DNA of 7,713 nt, from the NCBI GenBank assembly GCA_003141795.1, contig PLNO01000159.1, positions 2,516-10,228 of the forward strand. The letters are read 5' to 3'. Source of the DNA: Spirochaetaceae bacterium (GTDB taxonomy: Bacteria; Spirochaetota; Spirochaetia; SZUA-6; Fen-1364). Numbering within the stretch: position 1 is the first letter of the stretch; every line of letters starts with the position of its first letter. The position numbers and the translations under genes were made by a program. The notes beneath the pieces are model-generated. The model was given only the letters and a program-made list of their open reading frames with translations, ran no database searches and had not been told where the DNA came from. Below, piece after piece: positions 1 to 7,713 of the stretch.

Positions 1-624
1 CTCGTCGCAGGGGACGTAGTCGGTGGCGATCGAAACCCCGGGGTAGCTCTTGCGCTTCTCCGGAAGGAGGTTGCGCTGGATGTTCTGGGCCAGCACGAGC
101 TCGCGGCGCACCCTCTGGTTCATCTTCTCCAGCTCCTGCGTGCGCTCGCGCACCTTCCACTCGAGGACCTGCTTCTCCACACGCAGGGTGCCCAGCCATT
201 TGTCGTTCAAGCCCTGGAGCTGGAGGATGATGTTGGAGAGGATGTTCCGCGTGGTCTCGGGAAAGTCGTGGATGAGCTTCGAGAAGTCCTTTTCCGTGAT
301 GGAGAGAGCGCTCACCGGCGTGAGGGCAACGACACTCGCCGTATGCTTCGCCGCGCCGGTGAAGACGGCCATCTCACCGAAGAAGCTGCCCGGGCCGAGC
401 TCCGCAAGGGTGTTCTCCTCCGAAGCCGCCAGCGCGCGTCGCACCTGCACACGGCCTTCCGCGAGCAGGTAGACGCGATCCGGGGTATCATCCTGACGTA
501 TGATGGCCTCCCCCGCAGGGAAGCTTTCCGGGCAGAGCAAGTCCGCCACCTGCCGGATCTGGTCATCGGACAGGCCTCGCATGAGATCGTTTTGCTCGAG
601 CAGATGGAGAAAATCGGGCTTCAT
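1..624 (-). CDS. cNMP-binding domain / coiled-coil / SpoIIE-type (RsbU-like) phosphatase, N-terminal part
   Basis: The reading frame runs off the left window edge, so only the first 208 residues are visible. Residues about 10-125 look like a CRP-type cyclic-nucleotide-binding beta-barrel, with a phosphate-binding-cassette-like stretch FFGEMAVFTGAAKHTASVVA at 81-100. Residues about 144-185 form a charged, probably coiled-coil linker (ERTQELEKMNQ), leading to LAQNIQRNLLP (178-188). That last motif is the characteristic entry into SpoIIE/RsbU PP2C-type serine phosphatase domains. The visible end (YVPCDE) matches the start of that domain; its metal-binding aspartates would lie outside the window. 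By family, such proteins are cytoplasmic signalling phosphatases that often act on anti-anti-sigma factors. The ATG is supported by GGAGAG just upstream. His94 stands where the family usually has the phosphate-contacting Arg, so the ligand may not be cAMP. The cNMP domain and linker are clear; the phosphatase identity is inferred from the linker motif and domain start. Confidence 0.85.
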   Translation of the reverse strand, partial: MKPDFLHLLEQNDLMRGLSDDQIRQVADLLCPESFPAGEAIIRQDDTPDRVYLLAEGRVQVRRALAASEENTLAELGPGSFFGEMAVFTGAAKHTASVVALTPVSALSITEKDFSKLIHDFPETTRNILSNIILQLQGLNDKWLGTLRVEKQVLEWKVRERTQELEKMNQRVRRELVLAQNIQRNLLPEKRKSYPGVSIATDYVPCDE

Positions 625-627
625 TGG

Positions 628-633
628 CTCTCC
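628..633 (-). promoter_or_regulatory. Shine-Dalgarno of the cNMP/phosphatase gene
   Basis: On the minus strand GGAGAG lies 3 nt before the ATG (GGAG with 5 nt spacing). It fixes the ATG at 624 as the start of the cNMP-domain protein. Confidence 0.6.
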
Positions 634-637
634 GGCC

Positions 638-667
638 AGAATCCCCCGGGTTCCTCTCTGTTGTCAA
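638..667 (-). promoter_or_regulatory. candidate promoter of the cNMP/phosphatase gene
   Basis: A perfect TTGACA (-35) is read on the minus strand at 667-662. With an 18-bp spacer the -10 would be GATTCT (643-638), which matches the consensus at only three positions. Transcription would start inside or just before the Shine-Dalgarno sequence, giving an unusually short leader. The -35 is convincing and the -10 is poor, so this is tentative; another sigma factor or an upstream site is possible. Confidence 0.25.
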
Positions 668-688
668 GAACCTGTCTGCCCAGCGTCC

Positions 689-717
689 TTGACCACGAAA
701 GGTCACGAAGCTATCTT
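689..717 (+). promoter_or_regulatory. candidate promoter of the deacetylase gene, possibly leaderless
   Basis: TTGACC (689-694) and TATCTT (712-717) are separated by exactly 17 bp, matching the sigma-70 consensus at 5/6 and 4/6 positions. The expected transcription start, about seven bases after the -10, falls at 724-725, where the ATG begins at 725. There is no Shine-Dalgarno sequence before that ATG, consistent with a leaderless mRNA. The element positions are read directly; promoter activity is inference. Confidence 0.45.
690..705. repeat. short dyad overlapping the deacetylase -35
   Basis: TGACC, six bases, GGTCA: perfect 5-bp inverted arms that begin inside the candidate -35 of the deacetylase promoter. 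The arm-N6-arm geometry resembles CRP/FNR-family operators, although the bases differ from TGTGA-N6-TCACA. It could be an operator for the divergent pair. Dyads this short also arise by chance. Confidence 0.25.
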
Positions 718-724
718 CCTGCTC

Positions 725-1450
725 ATGGCAGACATCCTCGTATTCGGCGCGCACCCCGATGATGCAGAGTTCGGCATGGGCGCAAGCATGGTCAAGTTCG
801 TGCGCTCGGGCGCATCGGTGGCTCTGTGCGTTCTCACGCGCGGGGAGGCCGGGACGTACGGCACCGGGGAGCAGCGTGAGGGGGAGATGAAGGCCGCGGC
901 GAAGAAGCTGGGTGGCGAGCTCACCATCCTCTCTTTCCGCGACTGCCAGGTGGCCGATTCCTTCGAGTCAAGGGTCGCTCTTGCAGAGGTCATCCGCATC
1001 TACCGGCCCCGTCTCGTCTTCGCCCCGTACCACACGAATGCGAGCTACCACAAGGACGGCGCCGCGCATCCCGACCACACGGCAACGGGCACCATCGTAC
1101 GTTCCGCGGCCCGCTACGCGCGCTTTTCCGGTCTGAAAGAGGTGAAGGGAGAGCCCTGGAACGCCGAGCACCTCCTGTACTACATGGTGCCGCGGACCCA
1201 GGTGCCCACCGTGATCAACGACGTGACGGCGTATATGGAGGAGTGGGAATCCATTGCCAGCTGCCATACGTCGCAGCTCAGCCTGCGGGACGGCAAGGTG
1301 GTGGAGAGCCTCCGGCGTTTCAGGGAAGCGACGGGGAACATGATCGGGGTCCGCTGGGCGGAGGGCTTCATCGTCGAAGAGCCGCTCGTCTTCGACTTGT
1401 CGCTTTTCATGGCGTCAACGGCGCAGCCCGGAGGCGTGCCCCGAAGGTGA
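725..1450 (+). CDS. BshB1-like LmbE/PIG-L family N-acetyl-sugar deacetylase
   Basis: The 241-residue product belongs to the PIG-L/LmbE zinc deacetylase family. It carries AHPDD at residues 9-13 and HPDH at 115-118. By comparison with MshB/BshB, His10, Asp13 and His118 would bind zinc, Asp12 would be the general base and His115 the second catalytic residue. The LTRGEAGT stretch (37-44), the FRD after the third strand (71-73), the SQL near 183-185 and the WAEGF near 211-215 resemble BshB1, which removes acetyl from GlcNAc-malate in bacillithiol synthesis. Length is normal for BshB1. The frame is open further upstream, but family alignment begins at this Met. No Shine-Dalgarno sequence is present; a promoter placed at the ATG suggests leaderless translation. 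No bshA or bshC is in the window, so bacillithiol as product is not shown and another N-acetyl-glycan substrate is possible. The gene stands alone, divergent from the cNMP/phosphatase gene. Confidence 0.88.
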   Translation: MADILVFGAHPDDAEFGMGASMVKFVRSGASVALCVLTRGEAGTYGTGEQREGEMKAAAKKLGGELTILSFRDCQVADSFESRVALAEVIRIYRPRLVFAPYHTNASYHKDGAAHPDHTATGTIVRSAARYARFSGLKEVKGEPWNAEHLLYYMVPRTQVPTVINDVTAYMEEWESIASCHTSQLSLRDGKVVESLRRFREATGNMIGVRWAEGFIVEEPLVFDLSLFMASTAQPGGVPRR

Positions 1451-1456
1451 ACCGGG

Positions 1457-4015
<2,559 letters not shown>

Positions 4016-4045
4016 GGACGGAGCCGACCGGAGGCCCGCGGCGCG

Positions 4046-4074
4046 TTGACGGGCGTGGCGTATTTCGTCACCAT
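4046..4074 (+). promoter_or_regulatory. weak candidate promoter of the plus-strand ABC exporter
   Basis: TTGACG (4046-4051, 5/6) is followed after 17 bp by CACCAT (4069-4074, 3/6). The predicted transcription start would be 4081, the first base of the GTG start codon, and no Shine-Dalgarno precedes that codon. The -10 is poor; TATTTC at 4061-4066 is another possible -10 with a different -35. Confidence 0.25.
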
Positions 4075-4080
4075 CTCTGC

Positions 4081-4839
4081 GTGCAGTCACCATGCATCGA
4101 GCTCCATGAGCTCACCCGCAGCTACGGAAAGCGCCAGGCCGTGCGCGGCATATCCCTTGCGATCGGCCGGGGGGAAATCGTGGGGCTGCTCGGCCCCAAC
4201 GGCGCCGGAAAGTCGACCACCATCTCCATGCTCACGGGGCTTCTCTCCCCCACCAGCGGCGACATCCTCTGGGAGGGCGGCTCGATCTTCACCCGCATGA
4301 GGGACTGGCGTCGCGCCATCGGTGTGGTGCTCGAGGATCTCTCCCTCTTCGAATACCTCAGCGTCCGCGAGCACCTCGATCTCACGGCGCGGCTGGCGGG
4401 ACTGGACGCGTCGGAGGCGTCCCGTCGAACAGAGGAGCTCATCGAGTTCTTCCAGCTCGGCGATTCGGCGGACACCGTCGCCTCCGAGGCGTCGCAGGGC
4501 ACGCGGCAGAAGCTCGCCTTCGCACTCGGGCTCGTGCATTCCCCCCGGGTCCTCCTCCTCGACGAGGCCATGAACGGAATCGATGCGGTCACCGTGCACC
4601 ACATCAAGGCCCTCCTCCGACGCCTTGCCGCAGCAGGCACGACGGTCCTCCTCAGCTCGCACGTGCTGGACTCAGCCGAAACGCTCATCGACCGGTGCGT
4701 GATCGTAAACCGGGGCGTCGTCGCACTCGATGCCCCGATGGCGGACATCCGTGCATCGGGCAGGACGCTGGAACAGGCCTACACGGAGACGCTGCAGGAC
4801 GGACGCGCGGCGCCCCCACCCCTCTCATGGGTCGGGTAG
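4081..4839 (+). CDS. ABC-2 type exporter, ATP-binding subunit
   Basis: A 252-residue ABC ATPase that would power a membrane exporter from the cytoplasmic face. Walker A GPNGAGKST is at 38-46, the signature-like SQGTRQK at 138-144, Walker B LLLDEA at 158-163 with catalytic Glu162, a D-loop NGID (165-168) and the switch His194 in SSH. The Q-loop position carries Glu85 instead of Gln, and the signature departs from LSGGQ; both are common in the EcsA/ABC-2 exporter branch. The frame is open far upstream, antisense to proS, but that part has no ABC homology. GTG at 4081 is the only suitable start near the domain (MQSPCIELHELTRSYGKR). No Shine-Dalgarno is visible. It overlaps the permease gene by 13 bp and is divergent from proS. 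The substrate cannot be told from sequence. Confidence 0.92.
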   Translation: MQSPCIELHELTRSYGKRQAVRGISLAIGRGEIVGLLGPNGAGKSTTISMLTGLLSPTSGDILWEGGSIFTRMRDWRRAIGVVLEDLSLFEYLSVREHLDLTARLAGLDASEASRRTEELIEFFQLGDSADTVASEASQGTRQKLAFALGLVHSPRVLLLDEAMNGIDAVTVHHIKALLRRLAAAGTTVLLSSHVLDSAETLIDRCVIVNRGVVALDAPMADIRASGRTLEQAYTETLQDGRAAPPPLSWVG

Positions 4840-6359
4840 CGGATCTCCTCGGCGCCGCGCGCAGGTCGCGCCGTCGCATGATGAAGCTGCGCGAGCCGCG
4901 CACGGGGGACATGCTCCTCTACTCGTGGCTCGTGGTCGTCATTTTCGTGCGGTTTACGCTGAACTGCACCCTCGCCCTGCACCAACTCATGCGGGGGGAT
5001 CACGTCGTGGGGGCTGCGGTCGCAGGGTTCACCTTCCTCCACCTCATCGTCGTCGTGGTACTCCTCACGTTCCTCTCCTCCACCCTCTCCCTCGGCGCAG
5101 GCACCCTGGACAGACGGCGACTCACGCTCCTGGGGGTATCCTTGCGAACGCGCGTGGCCGCGGAGCTCGCGGGCCTTGCCCTGCACCCCATGACGGGTGT
5201 GGTCCTCCTGTTCCTGATCCCCGCACTCCTGCCCGCCAGCGCCCTGCCGCATCCGGCGCTCGTGGTCGTGGCGCTGCTCAGCGCTTTCGCCGCCGCGCTG
5301 CTCGGCGCTTCTGCACTCGGCCATGCCTTCTCCTCCAGCAGGACGGCGCATCGGATCGCGGGGGGATTTCGATTCCTCTTCGCCGCGGTCATGCTGGGCC
5401 TCGTTGCCGCGAACTTCGATTTCCGCTGGGCCGACGGCACCGTGCGCCTCCTGGTGTTCCAGACCCCGCTCCTCCTCGACGACGGAGCTGGTGCGGGATT
5501 GCTTCCCGCGCTGGGGGCGTGGAGCCCGTCGTTCTGGATCCAGAGCGGATGGATCGCGCCGTGCCTCGGCATTCTCGCCGCCTGCATGGGCTGGTACGTT
5601 CTTGCATTGCGGGGCGCCTATGCCGCGGCAAGCGCGCCGCCGGCCTCTGCGCGGATGGCAACCTCGCACAGCGTCCCGGGGATCCCGACACCGCAGAGCC
5701 CGGACGTCCGCACGCTCCTGCGCCGCAGGGAGCTGCGGCAGCTGTCGCGTGCGACGGCAAGCTTCCTTCAGGTCGCCGTGGGCGTCGGTGCGTGCATCTG
5801 GCTCCTTGCAACCGCGGAGCCGACCCTGGGCATCCCTCTTCTCGGGTGCGCCCTCATCGTGCTCTTAGGATTCGGTGCGGCGGCAAACATCTTCGGAGCC
5901 GACGGGCACGCGCTCAAGCGCTATGCGCTCCTCAATGTCGATTGGCGTCTTGTTTTCGATGCGAAGAACAGGGCGTGGCTCACCGTGGCCGGACTTTCCA
6001 TGGTCCCGGCGTGTGCGGCGGCATTCGTCAGGATCGGACCTGCGCCTGCCGCCTCCCTGCTGCTTACGGCGGCTCTTACACTGTCATTGTGCATCCTCTG
6101 GGGAAACATCGCCTCCATGCTCTTCCCCTCCGCCCAGGGGGCGCGGCAGGGCGGAGCGTTCGTGAACCAGCTCGCCCCCTTCGTCATCGGAGCTCTGCCG
6201 TTCGGCATCCACCGCACGGTGGCGGCGTTCGGCTCGGTCGGATACGATGCCGCCGTGGCGGTCTTCTTCGCGGTGACCCTCGTGCTCCACGCGCGGCTCC
6301 ATGCGCGCATCACACGCACGTTCGACGGGGAGCTGGAGAGCGTGGTCGAGCGGTTTTAG
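4827..6359 (+). CDS. multi-spanning ABC-2 type exporter permease, large form
   Basis: A 510-residue, highly hydrophobic protein with about twelve predicted membrane segments (roughly 29-52, 60-85, 121-138, 143-168, 181-197, 242-262, 309-330, 334-356, 384-401, 406-427, 446-460, 472-490). A basic N-terminus (RRSRRR, 12-17) precedes the first span, and a Pro/Ser-rich cytoplasmic or loop stretch lies near 270-295. The pattern NIFGADGHALKRYALL (354-369) followed by AKNRAW (379-384) resembles conserved loops of uncharacterised ABC-2 permeases. Duplicated six-span halves are likely, so one chain may supply most of the pore. ATG 4827 overlaps the ATPase stop by 13 bp and has no Shine-Dalgarno, which suggests translational coupling; ATG 4878 is a less likely start. 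It forms the exporter with the preceding ATPase. The substrate is unknown. Confidence 0.85.
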   Translation: MGRVADLLGAARRSRRRMMKLREPRTGDMLLYSWLVVVIFVRFTLNCTLALHQLMRGDHVVGAAVAGFTFLHLIVVVVLLTFLSSTLSLGAGTLDRRRLTLLGVSLRTRVAAELAGLALHPMTGVVLLFLIPALLPASALPHPALVVVALLSAFAAALLGASALGHAFSSSRTAHRIAGGFRFLFAAVMLGLVAANFDFRWADGTVRLLVFQTPLLLDDGAGAGLLPALGAWSPSFWIQSGWIAPCLGILAACMGWYVLALRGAYAAASAPPASARMATSHSVPGIPTPQSPDVRTLLRRRELRQLSRATASFLQVAVGVGACIWLLATAEPTLGIPLLGCALIVLLGFGAAANIFGADGHALKRYALLNVDWRLVFDAKNRAWLTVAGLSMVPACAAAFVRIGPAPAASLLLTAALTLSLCILWGNIASMLFPSAQGARQGGAFVNQLAPFVIGALPFGIHRTVAAFGSVGYDAAVAVFFAVTLVLHARLHARITRTFDGELESVVERF

Positions 6360-6387
6360 AGCTTCCCGCCGTGGGCTTGCGGCCTCG
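6360..6387. other. 28-bp gap between convergent permease genes
   Basis: The stop codons of the two oppositely oriented exporter operons are 28 bp apart. I see no strong hairpin plus T-tract here, so no intrinsic terminator can be called for either operon. Confidence 0.6.
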
Positions 6388-7437
6388 CTACGCGCGCGGC
6401 CTGCGGATGCTCAGGGCGTTCAATACCACGAACAGCGCGGCGAATCCCAGCACGACGACAAGATCCACCCACACGGCGCCCAGAGTGCTGCCGCGGAGCA
6501 TGAGCTCGCGCAGCGCGTCCCCTCCGTAGGTGAGCGGGAATATCTTCGACAGCACCCTGACCCACCCCGGCGCCTGGCGCAGATCGAGGATGCCGGAGAA
6601 CAGCACTTGGGGAAGGATGACGATCGGGATGAACTGCAGCACCTGGAACTCGTTCTGGGCGAAGGCGGAGATGAAGCTCCCCATGCTCAACGCGACGAGG
6701 CACAGGGCGAGGTTTACGACGAGGATCGCTAGGAAAGAGCCGACGGCGGGGATTCCCAGCACCCAGATCGTGAAGACCTGGATGATGACGGTCTCCAGGG
6801 CCGCGAAGAAGCCGAACCCGAGCATGTATCCCACGACGAGCTGCAGGGGCGTTGCGGGGGTGACGAGGATCCGCGACAGGGTTCCCGTCGTGCGCTCCCT
6901 GAGGAAGGAGATCGCCGAGAGGATGAAGATGAAGAAGAAGATCACGAAGCCCATCATCACCGGTGCGATGAAATCGAAAGCGCTCCCGTTTTCCGAGCCG
7001 TGCAGAAGCGTTACGGTGGGCTGCATGTTCCCCACGAAGCCACGGAGCATTGGCACCGAGGACAGAAGGGAGATCGTCGACTTCTGCACGGCCCTTCCCA
7101 CCGCGGCGGTCACCGAAGGATCGGCGCCGTCGACGGTGAGCCGTGCAGGGCTCCCTGTATAGTCCAGCAGGGCGTCGACCTTCTTGGCGCGCACGAGTGA
7201 TATCCCCTCCTCGGCGCTCGCCACCTCCACCACCGTTGCGTTTCTCGCCAGTGCCTCGCGGAACGCCGCGGGCGGCTGGCCCGCCAGCGCAATGGCGGGT
7301 GTCGTGAGGCCGCCGTTGATCACCACCCAGAGCAGCGTGATCATCACGACGGGCGCCACGATGATGAGCGCGAGGGTCCGCTTGTCCATGCCGATCTGCG
7401 TCACGATGCGGCGCGCGATGCTGAATGCGTTACGCAC
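6388..7437 (-). CDS. ABC-2 family exporter permease (YbhR/YbhS-like topology)
   Basis: A 349-residue inner-membrane subunit with the typical ABC-2 (ABC2_membrane_3-like) layout. One N-terminal span (21-40) is followed by a large extracytoplasmic domain (about 41-153) and five clustered spans (about 154-177, 201-226, 230-257, 265-283, 318-342). The hallmark loop after the second span is present: RERTTGTLSRILVTPATPLQL at 180-200, of the RE-x-GT-x-x-x-L/I-L-V-T-P type. By family it exports drugs, lipids or other small molecules with a partner ATPase. The start is GTG at 7437, fixed by a perfect AAGGAGG 6 nt upstream. It overlaps the upstream ATPase gene by 8 bp, so the two are one operon. It shares no visible similarity in layout with the 510-residue permease next door. 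Confidence 0.95.
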   Translation of the reverse strand: MRNAFSIARRIVTQIGMDKRTLALIIVAPVVMITLLWVVINGGLTTPAIALAGQPPAAFREALARNATVVEVASAEEGISLVRAKKVDALLDYTGSPARLTVDGADPSVTAAVGRAVQKSTISLLSSVPMLRGFVGNMQPTVTLLHGSENGSAFDFIAPVMMGFVIFFFIFILSAISFLRERTTGTLSRILVTPATPLQLVVGYMLGFGFFAALETVIIQVFTIWVLGIPAVGSFLAILVVNLALCLVALSMGSFISAFAQNEFQVLQFIPIVILPQVLFSGILDLRQAPGWVRVLSKIFPLTYGGDALRELMLRGSTLGAVWVDLVVVLGFAALFVVLNALSIRRPRA

Positions 7438-7713
7438 GGGCTGCCTCCTTGTCCGTGAGGGACCGCGCGCGCAGCGCGAGGAACGCCTCTTCGGTGCTCT
7501 TCGTCCCCTCGCTGCGGCTCACCCCCGCCGGGGTGTCGTAGGCCAGAACCCTCCCCTCGAATATGAGGGCGAGCCTGTCGCAGCGGTCCGCCTCGTCCAT
7601 GACGTGCGTGCTGAGGAGGATCGTGGCCCCGGCGTCGCGCAGGCGGCGGAACTCCTCCCAGAACTCGGCGCGGAGCACCGGGTCGATGCCGACGGTCGGC
7701 TCGTCGAGGATGA
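7430..7713 (-). CDS. ABC exporter ATP-binding subunit, C-terminal part
   Basis: The gene enters from the right edge; only the last 93 complete codons before the stop are visible. The visible protein starts at Walker B and D-loop, ILDEPTVGIDP, continues to the switch-histidine motif LLSTHVMDEADRCDR, and ends with a short accessory tail (TKSTEEAFLALR) typical of drug/ABC-2 exporter ATPases. Walker A and signature lie off-window. Its stop overlaps the permease GTG by 8 bp, so it is the energising partner of the 349-residue permease. An internal GTG at 7678 is not a real start, because it lies after the D-loop. Substrate unknown. Confidence 0.95.
   Translation of the reverse strand, partial: ILDEPTVGIDPVLRAEFWEEFRRLRDAGATILLSTHVMDEADRCDRLALIFEGRVLAYDTPAGVSRSEGTKSTEEAFLALRARSLTDKEAARA
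7444..7450 (-). promoter_or_regulatory. perfect Shine-Dalgarno deciding the GTG start of the permease
   Basis: AAGGAGG on the minus strand with 6 nt spacing to the GTG at 7437. It lies inside the last codons of the ATPase gene and shows that this organism does use canonical Shine-Dalgarno initiation. Confidence 0.85.

Noticed and set aside
500..724. N-terminal extension of the deacetylase
   Set aside because: This stretch is antisense to the cNMP-domain gene and crosses its promoter region. Family similarity begins at the Met at 725.
4695..4826. Upstream ATG extending the 510-residue permease
   Set aside because: It would overlap the ATPase coding end by 145 bp and adds a composition typical of an out-of-frame shadow. 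ATG 4827 fits the usual few-base overlap.
4730..6529. 599-residue plus-strand open frame over the permease
   Set aside because: It is a Pro/Arg/His-rich shadow frame. The overlapping frame encodes a coherent set of membrane helices instead.
7430..7678. Complete small protein starting at the GTG at 7678
   Set aside because: The same frame continues upstream to the window edge through ILDEPTVGIDP, the Walker B/D-loop of an ABC ATPase, so this GTG is an internal Val codon.

Overview
The window is GC-rich, densely coded bacterial chromosome: seven protein genes, two of them cut by the window edges, and no RNA gene, CRISPR array or mobile element that I can see. A lipoprotein signal peptide with a clean lipobox suggests a diderm cell or at least a lipoprotein-bearing envelope. 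The prolyl-tRNA synthetase is of the short archaeal/eukaryal type found in spirochaetes, Deinococcus-Thermus, Bacteroidetes and some others. A BshB1-like deacetylase and a cyclic-nucleotide-domain/SpoIIE-type phosphatase add to this. A free-living high-GC spirochaete or similar environmental lineage fits, but the sequence does not fix the phylum.

Layout. Positions 1-624 (minus) hold the N-terminal 208 residues of a cNMP-binding-domain plus coiled-coil plus (mostly off-window) SpoIIE/RsbU-like phosphatase. A 100-bp divergent region separates it from a BshB1-like LmbE/PIG-L deacetylase (725-1450, plus). That gene converges, with a 6-bp gap, on a two-gene minus-strand unit: proS (3963-2533), followed by an unrecognised lipoprotein whose likely GTG start (2590) lies inside the 3' end of proS. 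proS has a near-consensus sigma-70-type promoter (TTGACA, 17 bp, TAGAAT). Divergent from proS is a plus-strand ABC-2 type exporter pair: ATPase (4081-4839) and a 510-residue multi-spanning permease (4827-6359), overlapping by 13 bp. This pair converges on a second, unrelated ABC-2 exporter on the minus strand: the C-terminal end of an ATPase (7713-7430) and its 349-residue permease (7437-6388), overlapping by 8 bp and introduced by a perfect Shine-Dalgarno sequence.

Most of the content is housekeeping or ordinary transport. The more unusual points are these. The deacetylase and the plus-strand ABC ATPase both lack a Shine-Dalgarno sequence, and candidate promoters are placed so that transcription would begin at or next to the start codon (possible leaderless mRNAs). 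A dyad overlaps the -35 of the deacetylase promoter. The phosphate-binding Arg of the cNMP domain appears to be replaced by His. The lipoprotein, fused by transcription to proS, belongs to no family I recognise. I found no convincing multi-gene novel system; the lipoprotein and the 510-residue permease system are the best candidates for undescribed function.
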